Positions 35,944 to 45,675 of a stretch of DNA of 64,000 bases are shown here, in pieces. Both the position numbers and the translations under genes were made by a program. Source of the stretch: JBBECE01 sp040881985 (GTDB lineage Bacteria; Pseudomonadota; Alphaproteobacteria; Rhizobiales; Devosiaceae); assembly GCA_040881985.1 (NCBI GenBank), contig JBBECE010000005.1, forward strand, positions 62,001 to 126,000, given 5' to 3'. The notes under the pieces were generated by a model, which saw nothing but the letters and a program-made list of their open reading frames with translations, did no database searches and was not told the DNA's origin. Within the stretch, counting starts at the first letter, position 1, and the number at the start of each line of letters is the position of its first letter.

Positions 35944-37110
35944 ATGCGTGAGGTCTGTTGCGTGCGTATCGTGAGTTCCCGCCGCCAACTGCATCCGAAG
36001 CGCTCGAAGGCGATATTCGGCGGCGCGGGCATCAAACTGGTCTATGCGCTCATCGCCGGCCTCCTCGCCACCAACGTGGCGATGGGGCTGGCCCTGTTCT
36101 GGGCCCCCGACATCGCCGGGTTGCTCGACCGCCAGCAGACGCGCGAACTCTCCGCCTACGAAGACAAGATCGCCCAATTGCGTCTTGAGGTCGACCGGCT
36201 GCACTCCCGCCAGTATGCGCGGGCGGGGGATATCAATCTGCAATTGCAGGACCTGATGCAGCAGCAGGAACTGTTGGCCGAGCAGCAGCAATATGTCCGC
36301 ACGCTGGCGACCATGGCCCGGCAGCTCGGTCTCGACGCCGCCACGGTGACCGCCCCGTCGGGACCGCAGATTATCACGACCGTGGTGGCGCCGCCCGGCA
36401 TCGCCGGGGACGAACCGGTCGATGCGGTCGCCGGCCAGATCGAGGCGATGCAATCCGAAACGCTTGGGGCGTTGTCGGCGCTGACCGATGCGGCCGACCG
36501 GGGCACCGACCAGATTCTCATCGAGATGAACCGGATCGGCCTCGAGCCCGTGCTCGATTTCGACAGCGCGGCGCTCGGCGGCCCGTTCGAGCCGGCCTTC
36601 GACGAAACTGGGGCGAGCGCCCACATCATCGCCGCCAACGCGGTGATCGCGGCCTTCGCCCGCTACGAGCTCGCCCGCGACGCGGTGCGCGAAGCGCCGA
36701 TCCACCGCCCGCTCCTCGGGTCGCCTTCAACCAGCTCCGGCTTCGGCAACCGCAACGATCCATTCAACGGCCGCACCGCCTTTCATTCCGGCCTCGACTT
36801 CCGCGCCCCCGCGGGCACCGAAGTTCTCGCCGCCGGGACCGGGCGCGTCGTCTTTGCCGGCCGCAGCGGCGGCTATGGCAACATGATCGATATCGATCAT
36901 GGCGATGGCATTGTCACGCGCTACGGGCATTTGTCGCAGATCGGGGTCAGGGTCGGCCAGTTGGTCGAAGTAGGCGACAATATCGGAGCTGTGGGCTCGA
37001 CCGGGCGCTCGACCGGCCCGCATCTGCATTTCGAAGTCAGGCGCGGCGACGAGGCTGTCGATCCGGGTCTATTCCTCAGTGCCGGCAGCCGCTTGGCCAG
37101 CCTGATTTAG
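35944..37110 (+). CDS. M23-family (LytM-type) peptidoglycan endopeptidase
   Basis: A 388-residue membrane-anchored protein. A transmembrane helix (LVYALIAGLLATNVAMGLALF, about 32-52) is followed by a coiled-coil region rich in Leu/Gln (about 60-125), then a C-terminal M23 domain (about 270-375). The metal ligands are visible as HSGLDF (His and Asp) and HLHFEV. The fold is complete, so it is probably active in cell-wall remodelling. A GTG at 35962 behind GAGG is an alternative start. Its last four bases overlap the 3' end of prfB on the other strand. Confidence 0.9.
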   Translation: MREVCCVRIVSSRRQLHPKRSKAIFGGAGIKLVYALIAGLLATNVAMGLALFWAPDIAGLLDRQQTRELSAYEDKIAQLRLEVDRLHSRQYARAGDINLQLQDLMQQQELLAEQQQYVRTLATMARQLGLDAATVTAPSGPQIITTVVAPPGIAGDEPVDAVAGQIEAMQSETLGALSALTDAADRGTDQILIEMNRIGLEPVLDFDSAALGGPFEPAFDETGASAHIIAANAVIAAFARYELARDAVREAPIHRPLLGSPSTSSGFGNRNDPFNGRTAFHSGLDFRAPAGTEVLAAGTGRVVFAGRSGGYGNMIDIDHGDGIVTRYGHLSQIGVRVGQLVEVGDNIGAVGSTGRSTGPHLHFEVRRGDEAVDPGLFLSAGSRLASLI

Positions 37111-38226
37111 GCTGAGCTTGCGCCTGGCGCTCCAACCCTTTGGGCAAGCGCTGCTTCCATGAAGGCATCGAGATCGCCGTCCAGCACCGCCTGAGGCGAA
37201 GGGCTTTCGATTCCGGTCCGCAGGTCTTTGACCATCTGATACGGCTGCAGCACGTAGGAGCGGATCTGGTGACCCCAGCCGATTTCCGACTTGCTGGCGG
37301 CGGCCGCCATCGCCGCTGCCTCGCGCTTCTGCAATTCGGCCTCGTAGAGCCGGGCCTTCAGCATCGACCAGGCGGTGGCGCGGTTCTTATGCTGGGAGCG
37401 CTCGTTCTGGCACTGCACCACGATGCCGGTCGGCAGGTGGGTTATCCGCACCGCCGAATCGGTGGTGTTGACGTGCTGGCCGCCGGCGCCCGAGGACCGA
37501 TAGGTGTCGATCCGGACCTCGTCTTCGGTGAGCTTGATGTCGATCGAGTCGTCGATGACCGGATAGACCCAGACCGATGAGAAACTGGTGTGCCGCCGCG
37601 CCTGGCTGTCGAAAGGCGAAATCCTGACGAGGCGGTGGACGCCCGACTCGGTCTTCAGCCAGCCATAGGCGTTGGGGCCGTTGATCTGCAGCGTCGCCGA
37701 CTTGATTCCCGCTTCCTCGCCGGCGTGATACTCGATCACCTCGACCTTGTAGTCGCGGCGTTCGGCCCAGCGGGTGTACATCCTGAGGAGCATTTCCGCC
37801 CAGTCCTGGCTTTCAGTGCCTCCGGCCCCCGAATGGACTTCGACAAAGCAGTCGTTGGCGTCCGCCTCCCCGCTCAACAGCGTCTCGATCTGCATCCTTG
37901 CGGCCTGCGGCCCGAGATCGGCGAGTCCCGCTTCGGCCTCCGCCACGATCCCGGCATCGCCCTCGGCCTCGCCCAGTTCGATCAGCCCGATATTGTCGTT
38001 GAGCGCGGCTTCGAGATCGGTCAGCCGGGCGATGGCGCCCTGAAGCTGATTGCGCTCGCGCATCAGCGCCTGCGCTTTGGCGGGATCGTCCCAGAGTTTT
38101 GGGTCTTCGGCCCCGGCGTTCAGTCGGGCAAGACGGGCTTTGGCGGCTTCGAGGTCAAAGATGCCTCCTCAGCAGGCTGATCGCCTGCCTGATTTCGTCG
38201 ACCAAAGCTGCGATCTCTGTGCGCAT
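37107..38226 (-). CDS. prfB: Peptide chain release factor 2 with programmed +1 frameshift
   Basis: The gene starts at the ATG at 38226 and encodes 23 codons up to CTT-TGA (TGA at 38157-38155). It then continues in the +1 frame as DLEAAKARLARLNAGAED and ends at 37107, for about 372 residues. The slippery CTTTGAC is preceded by AGGAGG at the spacing of the classic RF2 autoregulatory frameshift, so low RF2 favours the shift. RF2 reads UGA and UAA stop codons. The tripeptide SPF (RISPFDSQ) and the catalytic GGQ (SGAGGQHVN) are present. Listing it from 38063 would lose the first 54 residues. Confidence 0.96.
38151..38169 (-). promoter_or_regulatory. RF2 recoding signal (+1 frameshift site)
   Basis: On the minus strand: AGGAGG (38169-38164, acting as an internal Shine-Dalgarno), three bases, CTT, TGA, C. 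The in-frame TGA is bypassed by slipping one base so that GAC is read next. The site matches the known bacterial RF2 signal. No second mechanism needs to be assumed. Confidence 0.93.
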
Positions 38227-38275
38227 CAGGGTGCTGCCTAGCCGATCGGGGCGTGCGGTTCAAGGCGAGCCGCGC

Positions 38276-40702
38276 CTAGAACAGCCCGCCGCGGCCGGCG
38301 AGGATATTGCCGACCCCGCCCTGCTCGAGATTGGAGAAGACTTCGGAATCGACCCCGATCACCGAAGTAATGAGGTTCGGCCCGGTCCCCGGCTTGAAAG
38401 CCTCGATGATGCCGCCCTCCCCGCCCGCGACGCGCACCCCGGTTGCCGGGTCGATCCAGACCGGGGTCATGCCGGGGGGCATGTTGAACGGGGTCGGCGG
38501 GCGGCCCTCAAGCGCCCTTTGCATGAAATCGAGGAAGATCGGCGCAACGAGCTCGCCGCCGGTCGCGACATTGCCCATCGAGCGCGGGGTGTCGTAACCC
38601 ATGTAGACGCCGACCGCGAGGTCGGGGGTGAAGCCGACGAACCAGGCGTCCTTGTAGTCGGACGACGTGCCGGTCTTGCCGGCGACCGGCCGGTTGAGCG
38701 ACCTGACCCGCGTGCCGGTGCCGCGCTGCACGACCCCTTCGAGCATCGAGGTGACCTGGTAGGCGGTCATCGGATCGAGAACCTGGGGGCGATTGTCGAT
38801 GATCAGCGGCTCAGACTGGTTCTGCCAGCTGTCGGCGAGACAGCCGTCGCAGATGCGCTGGTCGTGCCGGTAATTGGTCACGCCGTAGCGGTCCTGGATC
38901 CGGTCGATCAAGGTCGGCTCGATCTTGCGCCCGCCATTGGCGATGGTCGCATAGGCGGCGGTGAGTTTCAGGTCGGTGGTCTCGCCGGCCCCCAGCGCCA
39001 TGGCCAGGACCGGCAGCATGTCGTCATAGAGGCCGAAGAGCCGCGCATACTCGGCGACGAGCGGCATGCCGATATCCTTGGCGAGGCGCACGGTCATGAC
39101 GTTGCGCGACAGCTCGATGCCGCGCCGCAGCGTTTGCGGACCGTAGAACTGGTTCGCATAGTTCTCCGGCCGCCACATCGTGCCGTCGACCATCTGGATT
39201 TCGAGCGGGGCGTCCAGCACTACCGAGGCCGGCGTGTAGCCATTGTCGAGCGCCGCCGAATAAACGATGGGCTTGAAGGCCGAGCCGGGCTGGCGCATCG
39301 CCTGGGTCGCCCGGTTGAATTGGGATTCGTCGAACGAGAAGCCCCCGACCAGCGCCAGCACCCGGCCGGTACGCGGGTCCATGGCGACGATCGCGCCCTC
39401 GATTTCCGGCGGCTGCCGCATCAGATAGGCGCCGGGCTGGCCCTCGATTGCTTCGACGTAGATCACGTCGCCGAGATGCAGCACCTCGCTCAGCGCGTCG
39501 GGGATCCATTTCTGCTCGGGCCCCGGCAGGTCGGCGATTTCGCGTTCGCTCGAAAGGTTCCCCTCGACGTCGAGGGGCGGTTGCAGCCCGATCCTCGCGG
39601 CGTTCTGTTCGATCTCCACAACCACCGCCAGGCGCCATTCGGGCACATCGGAAAGCGCGTGGATATCGGCGAGGTCATCGCCCCAGTCATCGTCGAGTTC
39701 GATCGTTGCGACCGGGCCGCGGAACCCCTGCTCCTGATCGTAGGCGACAAGGCCCCGCATCAGCGCTTCGCGGGCATAGGCCTGCATTTTCGGCTCGAGC
39801 GTCGTCCTGACGCTCAGCCCGCCGCCATAGAGCTGTTCCTCGCCATAGAGCCCGATGAGCTCACGGCGCACTTCCTCGGTAAAATATTCAGCGGAATAAA
39901 TCTGCGAGCCTGCGGCGCGCGGCACGACGCTGAGCGGGGCAGCTTTCGCCGCCGCGGCCTCGGTGGCGGTGGCGTAGCCATTCTCCAGCATCCGGTCGAG
40001 AACCCAGTTGCGGCGTTCGATCGCCTCGGCGGGAAAACGGAACGGGTGATAGTTGTTGGGCGCCTTCGGCAGCGCCGCCAGATACGCGACTTCCGACAGC
40101 GTCAGCTCGTAGAGCGCCTTGTCGAAGTAGTTGAGCGCCGCCGCGGCGACCCCGTAGATCTGGCCGCCGAAGCTGCCGAGAAAAATCTCGTTGAGATAGA
40201 GTTCGAGAATCTTGTCCTTCGAGAATGTGCTTTCGATGCGCAGCGCCAGCAGCACCTCGCGGAGCTTGCGCTCGACCGTCTGCTCGGTGGTCAAGAAGAA
40301 GTTCTTGGCGACCTGCTGGGTAATGGTCGAGGCGCCCTGCAGCGGCCCGGTGCCCCCGCTGAGCGCGCGTTCGGCATAGTCGAGCCCGGCGCGGACGACG
40401 CCCTCGATGGCGATGCCGCCATGGGTGTAGAAATTCTTGTCCTCGGCGGAGAGAAACGCCTCGCGGACAAAGTCGGGGATGGTCTCGATCGGCTGGAACA
40501 GCCGCCGCTCGTGGGCGAATTCGGCGAGGAGCGTGCCGTCGGCCGCATGCACGCGGGTGGTGACCGGGGGCTGATAGTCCTGCAACACCGTGTAGTCGGG
40601 CAAATCCTTCGAAAGCTCGTAGACGATGTAGGCGCCCGCGCCGACCGCGGCGAGACCCGCGAACACCGCAAATCCGAAAAGCCAGCCCAGAAGTCGAAGC
40701 AT
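38276..40702 (-). CDS. mrcA: Penicillin-binding protein 1A (glycosyltransferase/transpeptidase)
   Basis: An 808-residue bifunctional class A PBP that polymerises and cross-links peptidoglycan. An N-terminal anchor helix (about 4-28) is followed by a GT51 domain with EDKNFYTHGG, GASTITQQVAKN and LYLNEIFLG. An OB-like insertion comes next, then the transpeptidase with active-site Ser in QPGSAFKPIVY, SRN in IELSRNVMT and KTG in AGKTGTSSDYKD. The gene follows the amidase gene on the same strand after about 100 bases. Confidence 0.96.
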   Translation of the reverse strand: MLRLLGWLFGFAVFAGLAAVGAGAYIVYELSKDLPDYTVLQDYQPPVTTRVHAADGTLLAEFAHERRLFQPIETIPDFVREAFLSAEDKNFYTHGGIAIEGVVRAGLDYAERALSGGTGPLQGASTITQQVAKNFFLTTEQTVERKLREVLLALRIESTFSKDKILELYLNEIFLGSFGGQIYGVAAAALNYFDKALYELTLSEVAYLAALPKAPNNYHPFRFPAEAIERRNWVLDRMLENGYATATEAAAAKAAPLSVVPRAAGSQIYSAEYFTEEVRRELIGLYGEEQLYGGGLSVRTTLEPKMQAYAREALMRGLVAYDQEQGFRGPVATIELDDDWGDDLADIHALSDVPEWRLAVVVEIEQNAARIGLQPPLDVEGNLSSEREIADLPGPEQKWIPDALSEVLHLGDVIYVEAIEGQPGAYLMRQPPEIEGAIVAMDPRTGRVLALVGGFSFDESQFNRATQAMRQPGSAFKPIVYSAALDNGYTPASVVLDAPLEIQMVDGTMWRPENYANQFYGPQTLRRGIELSRNVMTVRLAKDIGMPLVAEYARLFGLYDDMLPVLAMALGAGETTDLKLTAAYATIANGGRKIEPTLIDRIQDRYGVTNYRHDQRICDGCLADSWQNQSEPLIIDNRPQVLDPMTAYQVTSMLEGVVQRGTGTRVRSLNRPVAGKTGTSSDYKDAWFVGFTPDLAVGVYMGYDTPRSMGNVATGGELVAPIFLDFMQRALEGRPPTPFNMPPGMTPVWIDPATGVRVAGGEGGIIEAFKPGTGPNLITSVIGVDSEVFSNLEQGGVGNILAGRGGLF

Positions 40703-40806
40703 GGATCCCCTTGAATCAAGTCAGCGCCGCCGCCCGCGCAAATCAGCCGCTGCGCGGCTATCATACCAAAGCGCGGCGAAACTGTGGAATCGGGCTTGCC
40801 GAGCCA

Positions 40807-42045
40807 TCAGCGTTCGCCGTCGAAATAGTGCCCGATGCCGCGCGCCACGGCTTCCGCGACCTCAAGCCGCCAGGCCTCGTCGCTGAGATTGAGAGTGTCG
40901 TCGGGATTGGACAGAAACCCGAGTTCGACCAGAATCGATGGAATCTCCGGCGCCTGCAGGACGAAGAAGTCGGCGCGCCTGAGCGGGAACCGGCGGAGCT
41001 CGACGCTGCGTTCGAGCTCGTCGACGATTGCCAGGGCCGCCCGAAAGGCGCGGCGGCGCGACTCGGTCCGCATCAGGTCGACGAGAATATCGACGACCGC
41101 CGCGTCCTCGACGGGCGCGTTGAATCCGGCGAGGAGATCGACCTTGTTCTCCTGTTCGGCGAGTACCTTGGCGAGCACGTCCGTCGCGGTCTCGTCGCGG
41201 GTGTAGATCGCGGCCCCTCGCACCTGCGGCTGGTCGAAGGAATCGGCGTGCAGCGACACCAGGAGGTCGGCATGGTTCCGCCGGGCGAGCGCGACTCGCT
41301 GCTCCAGAGCCATGAACTCGTCGCTGTCCCGGGTCAGGGCGACGTCGAACTTGCCGGTGGCGACGAGGATCGCCTGCAAGTCGAGCGCGAAGCGCAGCAC
41401 AATGGTTTTTTCGAGAATCCCGTCAGGCGTATTCGCCCCGCTGTCGATGCCGCCATGGCCGGGATCGATGACGATCAGCGGTCTCTCCGCTGCGGGCACC
41501 ATCGGCGCCTCCGGCCCGACCACCTCCGGCGAGACGGCTTCGGGCACGGGCGGTGCAGGTGGCACCACGTCTTCGGGAGCCACCGCCGCGACTTGTGCGG
41601 CAAATCCTGCGGGCGTGTCCGGAACAAGATCGACGATCAGCCGGGCCGGCTGGTCCCCCGCCGCCTCGAGCACGTAGGCCTGCTGGACTTTCGCCGGCCC
41701 GGAAAGGGTCATCACCGCGCGGGCGGTAGTGGCGTCGATCATGCCGATCCGGTAGTCGGCAACGAGCCCGCCGGTCGGCACATGCGCCCCCCGGTCGAAT
41801 CCCACCCCGCCCGTCTCGATCTCGACAACCAGCCGCATCGGCTCTCCGAGGCTGAAGAACCGGAAATTGGCCGGAGCACTGAGATCGATGACGAGCCGCG
41901 CCCGCTCGAGCGTCGTCGACAGGCGTGCGTCGGTGAGCGTCGGCAGCGCGACTTCCTGCGCCGCCGCGATAGCCGCCACACCCACCACCAGAGCGACGGC
42001 GAGGCGGGCGCGCCAATGTTTCAGCCCTGCAGGCAAATCGGGCAC
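40807..42045 (-). CDS. N-acetylmuramoyl-L-alanine amidase (AmiC type)
   Basis: About 412 residues. A signal or anchor (ARLAVALVVGVAAIAAA) is followed by an AMIN domain (about 40-150), which targets the amidase to the septum or wall, and by a Pro/Val/Glu linker. The zinc amidase_3 domain has the HGG metal motif in VIDPGHGGIDSGA and ILVELGFLSNPDD with the catalytic Glu. It splits peptidoglycan strands at division. The GTG at 42045 gives a sensible N-terminus; a longer GTG start at 42114 is possible. It is upstream of mrcA. Confidence 0.9.
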   Translation of the reverse strand: MPDLPAGLKHWRARLAVALVVGVAAIAAAQEVALPTLTDARLSTTLERARLVIDLSAPANFRFFSLGEPMRLVVEIETGGVGFDRGAHVPTGGLVADYRIGMIDATTARAVMTLSGPAKVQQAYVLEAAGDQPARLIVDLVPDTPAGFAAQVAAVAPEDVVPPAPPVPEAVSPEVVGPEAPMVPAAERPLIVIDPGHGGIDSGANTPDGILEKTIVLRFALDLQAILVATGKFDVALTRDSDEFMALEQRVALARRNHADLLVSLHADSFDQPQVRGAAIYTRDETATDVLAKVLAEQENKVDLLAGFNAPVEDAAVVDILVDLMRTESRRRAFRAALAIVDELERSVELRRFPLRRADFFVLQAPEIPSILVELGFLSNPDDTLNLSDEAWRLEVAEAVARGIGHYFDGER

Positions 42046-42651
42046 CCCATGAGGTTGGCCGCAAACCTTATGCGATTCGACCGGCCCGCCGGTAAACCGT
42101 GCGTCTCGCCGCACCCCCGCTGGAGGGCCGATTATGGCGGATCGCGGGCAGTGTTGACCTTTTGGTAGAATTCCGGTTGCACAATGGCACCCGTGCCCGT
42201 AAACACCGGGCGAGGCGTGTCGTCAGACGCAATTTGTGGCGTCGGCAAAATACAAAGGCGGCGCAGGCCTTGTCTGGCGGATCTTCGGAACACATATCAA
42301 GCGCATCGGGCGCTCATCCGGAGATCGCGGCAAAGGCCGATGCAATTTGCGAGCGAGACGCCCACCCAGCGAGTTTCGGCCCAAGAAATGGGCCGCATGC
42401 GGCAGTCCAATGTTTGTAGCTGCCGCCACCGAACGGAAGCGATCTGATGGAAACGGTTACGCATCGCGCCTCGAGGACACCCCTCCGCCCTGCGTGCTCC
42501 CAAGCCGCATCCCCAGCCTTCCCCGCACATCGGAGCCGCGACGGGCGCGTGCTTCGCATCCCACACTTTTACGCCCCGGCCGGACGCGAAGGCAGGACAC
42601 TATCTCGCTTGTCCGCCCCGCCGGACCCGAGGGCGCCTGGAGCTTGTCTCT
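42046..42651. other. Upstream region of rne
   Basis: About 600 bases without an accepted gene between divergent amidase and rne genes. Open frames on both strands here are short, Arg/Pro-rich and overlap each other. RNase E mRNAs in other bacteria carry long autoregulatory 5' leaders, so part of this region may be an untranslated leader; I cannot place a promoter or conserved structure with confidence. Confidence 0.4.
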
Positions 42652-45135
42652 ATGTCATCGAAAAGAATGCTGGTGGATGCAACCCACCCGGAAGAAACAC
42701 GCGTAGTCGTCACTAGCGGCAATCGTCTCGAGGAATTCGACTTTGAATCGGCGAACCGGCGCCAGCTGCGGGGTAATATCTACCTCGCGAAGGTGACCCG
42801 GGTGGAACCGTCCCTGCAGGCGGCCTTTGTCGATTATGGCGGCAACCGCCACGGCTTCCTCGCCTTCTCCGAAATCCATCCCGACTACTACCAGATCCCT
42901 CTCGCCGACCGCGAAGCGCTGCTGCGCGACCAGGCCGAGGACAACGAAAAAACTGCCGAGGCCGACGACATCGCCGCCCGTGGCATTGCCGGAGAGGCTC
43001 AACAGTTCGAGCAACCGGCCGAATCCGACGACGGCCGGGCCGTCGAGGTTCACGAGGACGCCGATGATGCCGAAGCCGAGCCGGCCGAGACCGGCGGCGG
43101 GAGTGCCGAGGCGGGCGATTCCCATGACCGGGCCGCGCCCAATGGTCAGGACAAGGTCGAGGATCTGGGCGGCGACGAGGCAATCCAGCCGGTCCCGCGC
43201 CGCAGCCACCGCAAGCGGGCCCGCGTCTACAAGATCCAGGAAGTCGTCAAGCGCCGGCAGGTACTGCTCGTCCAGGTCGTCAAGGAGGAGCGCGGCAACA
43301 AGGGCGCGGCGCTGACGACCTACTTGTCGCTGGCCGGCCGCTATTCGGTGTTGATGCCGAACACCGCGCGCGGCGGCGGCATCTCCCGCAAGATCACCCT
43401 GGCCGCCGATCGCAAGCGGCTTAAGGAAATCGCCGGCGAACTCGAAGTGCCCGCCGATATGGGGGTGATTCTGCGGACCGCCGGGGCCTCGCGCAACAAG
43501 GCCGAGGTCAAGCGCGACTTCGAATACCTGCTGCGCCTCTGGGAAAACGTCCGCGAGCTCACCCTCGCCTCCAGCGCCCCGATGCTCGTCTATGAGGAAG
43601 GCTCGCTGATCAAGCGCGCCATCCGCGATCTCTATTCCAAGGACATCTCCGAGGTCGTGATCGCCGGTGACGAGGCCTACAAGGAGTCGAAGGAATTCAT
43701 GAAGATGATCATGCCGTCGCACGCGCGGCATGTGAAGGCGTACAAAGAAGACCAGCCGATTTTCTCCCGCTACAACGTCGAGTCGCAGCTCGACGCGATG
43801 TTTTCGCCGCGGGTGACCCTGCCCTCGGGCGGCTACATTGTGATGAACCCGACCGAGGCGCTGGTCTCAATCGACGTCAACTCGGGCAAGTCGACACGCG
43901 AGCACAATATCGAGGACACGGCGCTGCAGACCAACAGCGAGGCCGCCGAGGAAGTGGCGCGCCAGCTCCGGCTGCGCGATCTTGCCGGGCTGATCGTCGT
44001 CGACTTCATCGACATGGAAGAAAAGCGCAACAACCGGACGGTCGAGCGGCGACTCAAGGACGCGCTGAAGAACGACCGGGCGCGCATCCAGATCGGCCGT
44101 ATCTCGCATTTCGGGCTTCTCGAAATGTCGCGCCAGCGCATCCGGTTCGGGGTGCTGGAAAGCTCGACCCGCTCTTGCCCGCATTGCGAGGGCTCCGGGC
44201 TGATCCGTTCGGTCGAAAGCCGCTCCCTCGCGGTCATGCGGGCGATCGAGGATCAGGTGCGCAAGCGGCCCGGCCAGTCGGTCACCGTGCATGTGCCGAC
44301 CGAAGTCGCCCTTTATGTACTCAACGCCAAGCGGGCCTCGCTCGCCGAGCTCGAAATGAAGCATCGCCTGTCGATCGCGATCTCGGCCGACGCCGGGCTC
44401 GGGCCGAACCAATATTCGATCGAGCGGCGCGACGCCGGGCCAGTCAGCGACACCCATGCCCATGTCCGGGTCGATTCAGCCCCGATGGAGGCGCCGCAGG
44501 ACCTGCCGGTGGACGAGTCGGAGCCGGCTGATGCGGCCGAAGAGGAAGCCCAAGACATTGTCGCGGCCGAGCCGGCCGAGGCGCGTGCCGGCCAGGGCCA
44601 GCATCGCCCCGAGACCGACGAGGACGGTCAGCACCGCAAGCGCCGGCGCGGCCGTCGCGGTGGCCGCCGCAACCGGCGCGACGGGACCGAGCCGACGGAA
44701 GCTCACGCCCGGCCCGCCGCCGAGCCCGCTGGCCGCGAGGGCGCCGAGCCCCGGCAGGAACCCTTCAACCAGACCGGAGAGCCGAACCGGCCCCAAGCCG
44801 GCCGGTCGCGCCGCCGCCGCGGCCGCAACCGTCACGGCGGCGGGCGCGAGGCACCGGCCGGGCAGCGCGGCGAGGCCCCGATCCCGCATGCCGACGCGCC
44901 GCAGCCGCGCTGGTCCGAACCCGACGAATCGCCCACCGCCCGTGAACCCGTCGAGCAGCCTCCAACTCCGCCTGTGCAAATGGTACCGGCGCCCGGGCCC
45001 GAGGCTCGGGTAGAGGCCCCGCGCCTGCCAAGCCACCCGCTTCCGCCGAGCGGGGAAATCGTCGTCACCACGACCAGCGCCGAACTCAAGCCCAAGCGGG
45101 CCGGCTGGTGGCAGCGCGGCGGGGCGGCCAGTTAG
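42652..45135 (+). CDS. rne: Ribonuclease E (RNase E/G family)
   Basis: An 827-residue essential endonuclease for mRNA decay and rRNA/tRNA processing. The N-terminus MSSKRMLVDATHPEETRVVV leads into an S1 domain that is split by an acidic, low-complexity insertion (about residues 95-185). The catalytic part has SIDVNSGKST and DLAGLIVVDFIDM with the metal-binding Asp residues, and the zinc link is CPHCEGSGLIRSVE. The C-terminal 250 residues are Arg/Glu/Pro-rich and disordered, the degradosome platform. GGAG lies 9 bases before the start. Confidence 0.95.
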   Translation: MSSKRMLVDATHPEETRVVVTSGNRLEEFDFESANRRQLRGNIYLAKVTRVEPSLQAAFVDYGGNRHGFLAFSEIHPDYYQIPLADREALLRDQAEDNEKTAEADDIAARGIAGEAQQFEQPAESDDGRAVEVHEDADDAEAEPAETGGGSAEAGDSHDRAAPNGQDKVEDLGGDEAIQPVPRRSHRKRARVYKIQEVVKRRQVLLVQVVKEERGNKGAALTTYLSLAGRYSVLMPNTARGGGISRKITLAADRKRLKEIAGELEVPADMGVILRTAGASRNKAEVKRDFEYLLRLWENVRELTLASSAPMLVYEEGSLIKRAIRDLYSKDISEVVIAGDEAYKESKEFMKMIMPSHARHVKAYKEDQPIFSRYNVESQLDAMFSPRVTLPSGGYIVMNPTEALVSIDVNSGKSTREHNIEDTALQTNSEAAEEVARQLRLRDLAGLIVVDFIDMEEKRNNRTVERRLKDALKNDRARIQIGRISHFGLLEMSRQRIRFGVLESSTRSCPHCEGSGLIRSVESRSLAVMRAIEDQVRKRPGQSVTVHVPTEVALYVLNAKRASLAELEMKHRLSIAISADAGLGPNQYSIERRDAGPVSDTHAHVRVDSAPMEAPQDLPVDESEPADAAEEEAQDIVAAEPAEARAGQGQHRPETDEDGQHRKRRRGRRGGRRNRRDGTEPTEAHARPAAEPAGREGAEPRQEPFNQTGEPNRPQAGRSRRRRGRNRHGGGREAPAGQRGEAPIPHADAPQPRWSEPDESPTAREPVEQPPTPPVQMVPAPGPEARVEAPRLPSHPLPPSGEIVVTTTSAELKPKRAGWWQRGGAAS

Positions 45136-45243
45136 CGCCCTTCGGCGTGGCTCACAATCACAGTGGCCGGCCCCCAAACCCGGCCATTTTCCTGTTCGAC
45201 TGGCGGTAGCCTCGTCGGCACGCGGGTGCCGGGCACCTCAGGC

Positions 45244-45675
45244 TTAGGGCGCGCTTCGCGCCGCCTGAAAGGCGCGTTCGCGCTCGGACCAGTTGGTCTT
45301 GATAAAGGCGAGAATCGACATGATCTGGTCGTCCGAAAGCACTTCACCGTAGCTCGGCATGTCGGTCTCGTAGCCAGGCACGATGGCCGCCAGCCCGTCG
45401 CGCACGATAAGTAGTAATTGCTCATCGGAGTGATGCCAGGTGTGCCCGGCGTCATTTTGGGGAGGCGCCGGGAGCCGGCCGCCCTCAAGTCGCTTCATCC
45501 AGTCCGGCTGCCCTTCCAGATTGACCCCGTGGCAGGCTGCGCAATGCTGCTGGTAAAGGGTCCGTCCCTCAGCCTAGGCCACGGCCGCCGGGCGAACTGA
45601 ACTCTCTGTCGCCACGAAAGCGGCAGCGCCCAGAACGACCAAAATGACCGCGACCGGAAAGAGGCGAATCTTCAA
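45244..45675 (-). pseudogene. Cytochrome c-type protein with an in-frame stop
   Basis: From a TTG at 45675, overlapping the previous gene's stop, the frame reads LKIRLFPVAVILVVLGAAAF (a membrane segment). A TAG stop follows at codon 34 (45576-45574). The same frame continues with AEGRTLYQQHCAACHGVNLE (heme-binding CxxCH) and a complete small cytochrome c domain with distal Met candidates in TDMPSYGEVLSDDQIMS. Apart from the TAG it would be a 143-residue anchored cytochrome c. It is either a recent nonsense mutation or a sequencing error. Confidence 0.75.

Noticed and set aside
38099..40714. An 871-codon frame antisense to mrcA
   Set aside because: It mirrors the PBP1a gene; its composition is rich in Arg, Asp and Gly with no fold signature.
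42236..42706. Open frames in the region before rne
   Set aside because: They overlap each other and the rne start, are Arg/Pro/Ser-rich and have no ribosome sites. The region is treated as leader or intergenic.
45244..45498. An 84-residue protein from the ATG at 45498 as a separate gene
   Set aside because: It lacks the heme-binding CxxCH that lies just upstream in the same frame, so it is the C-terminal part of the interrupted cytochrome c gene.
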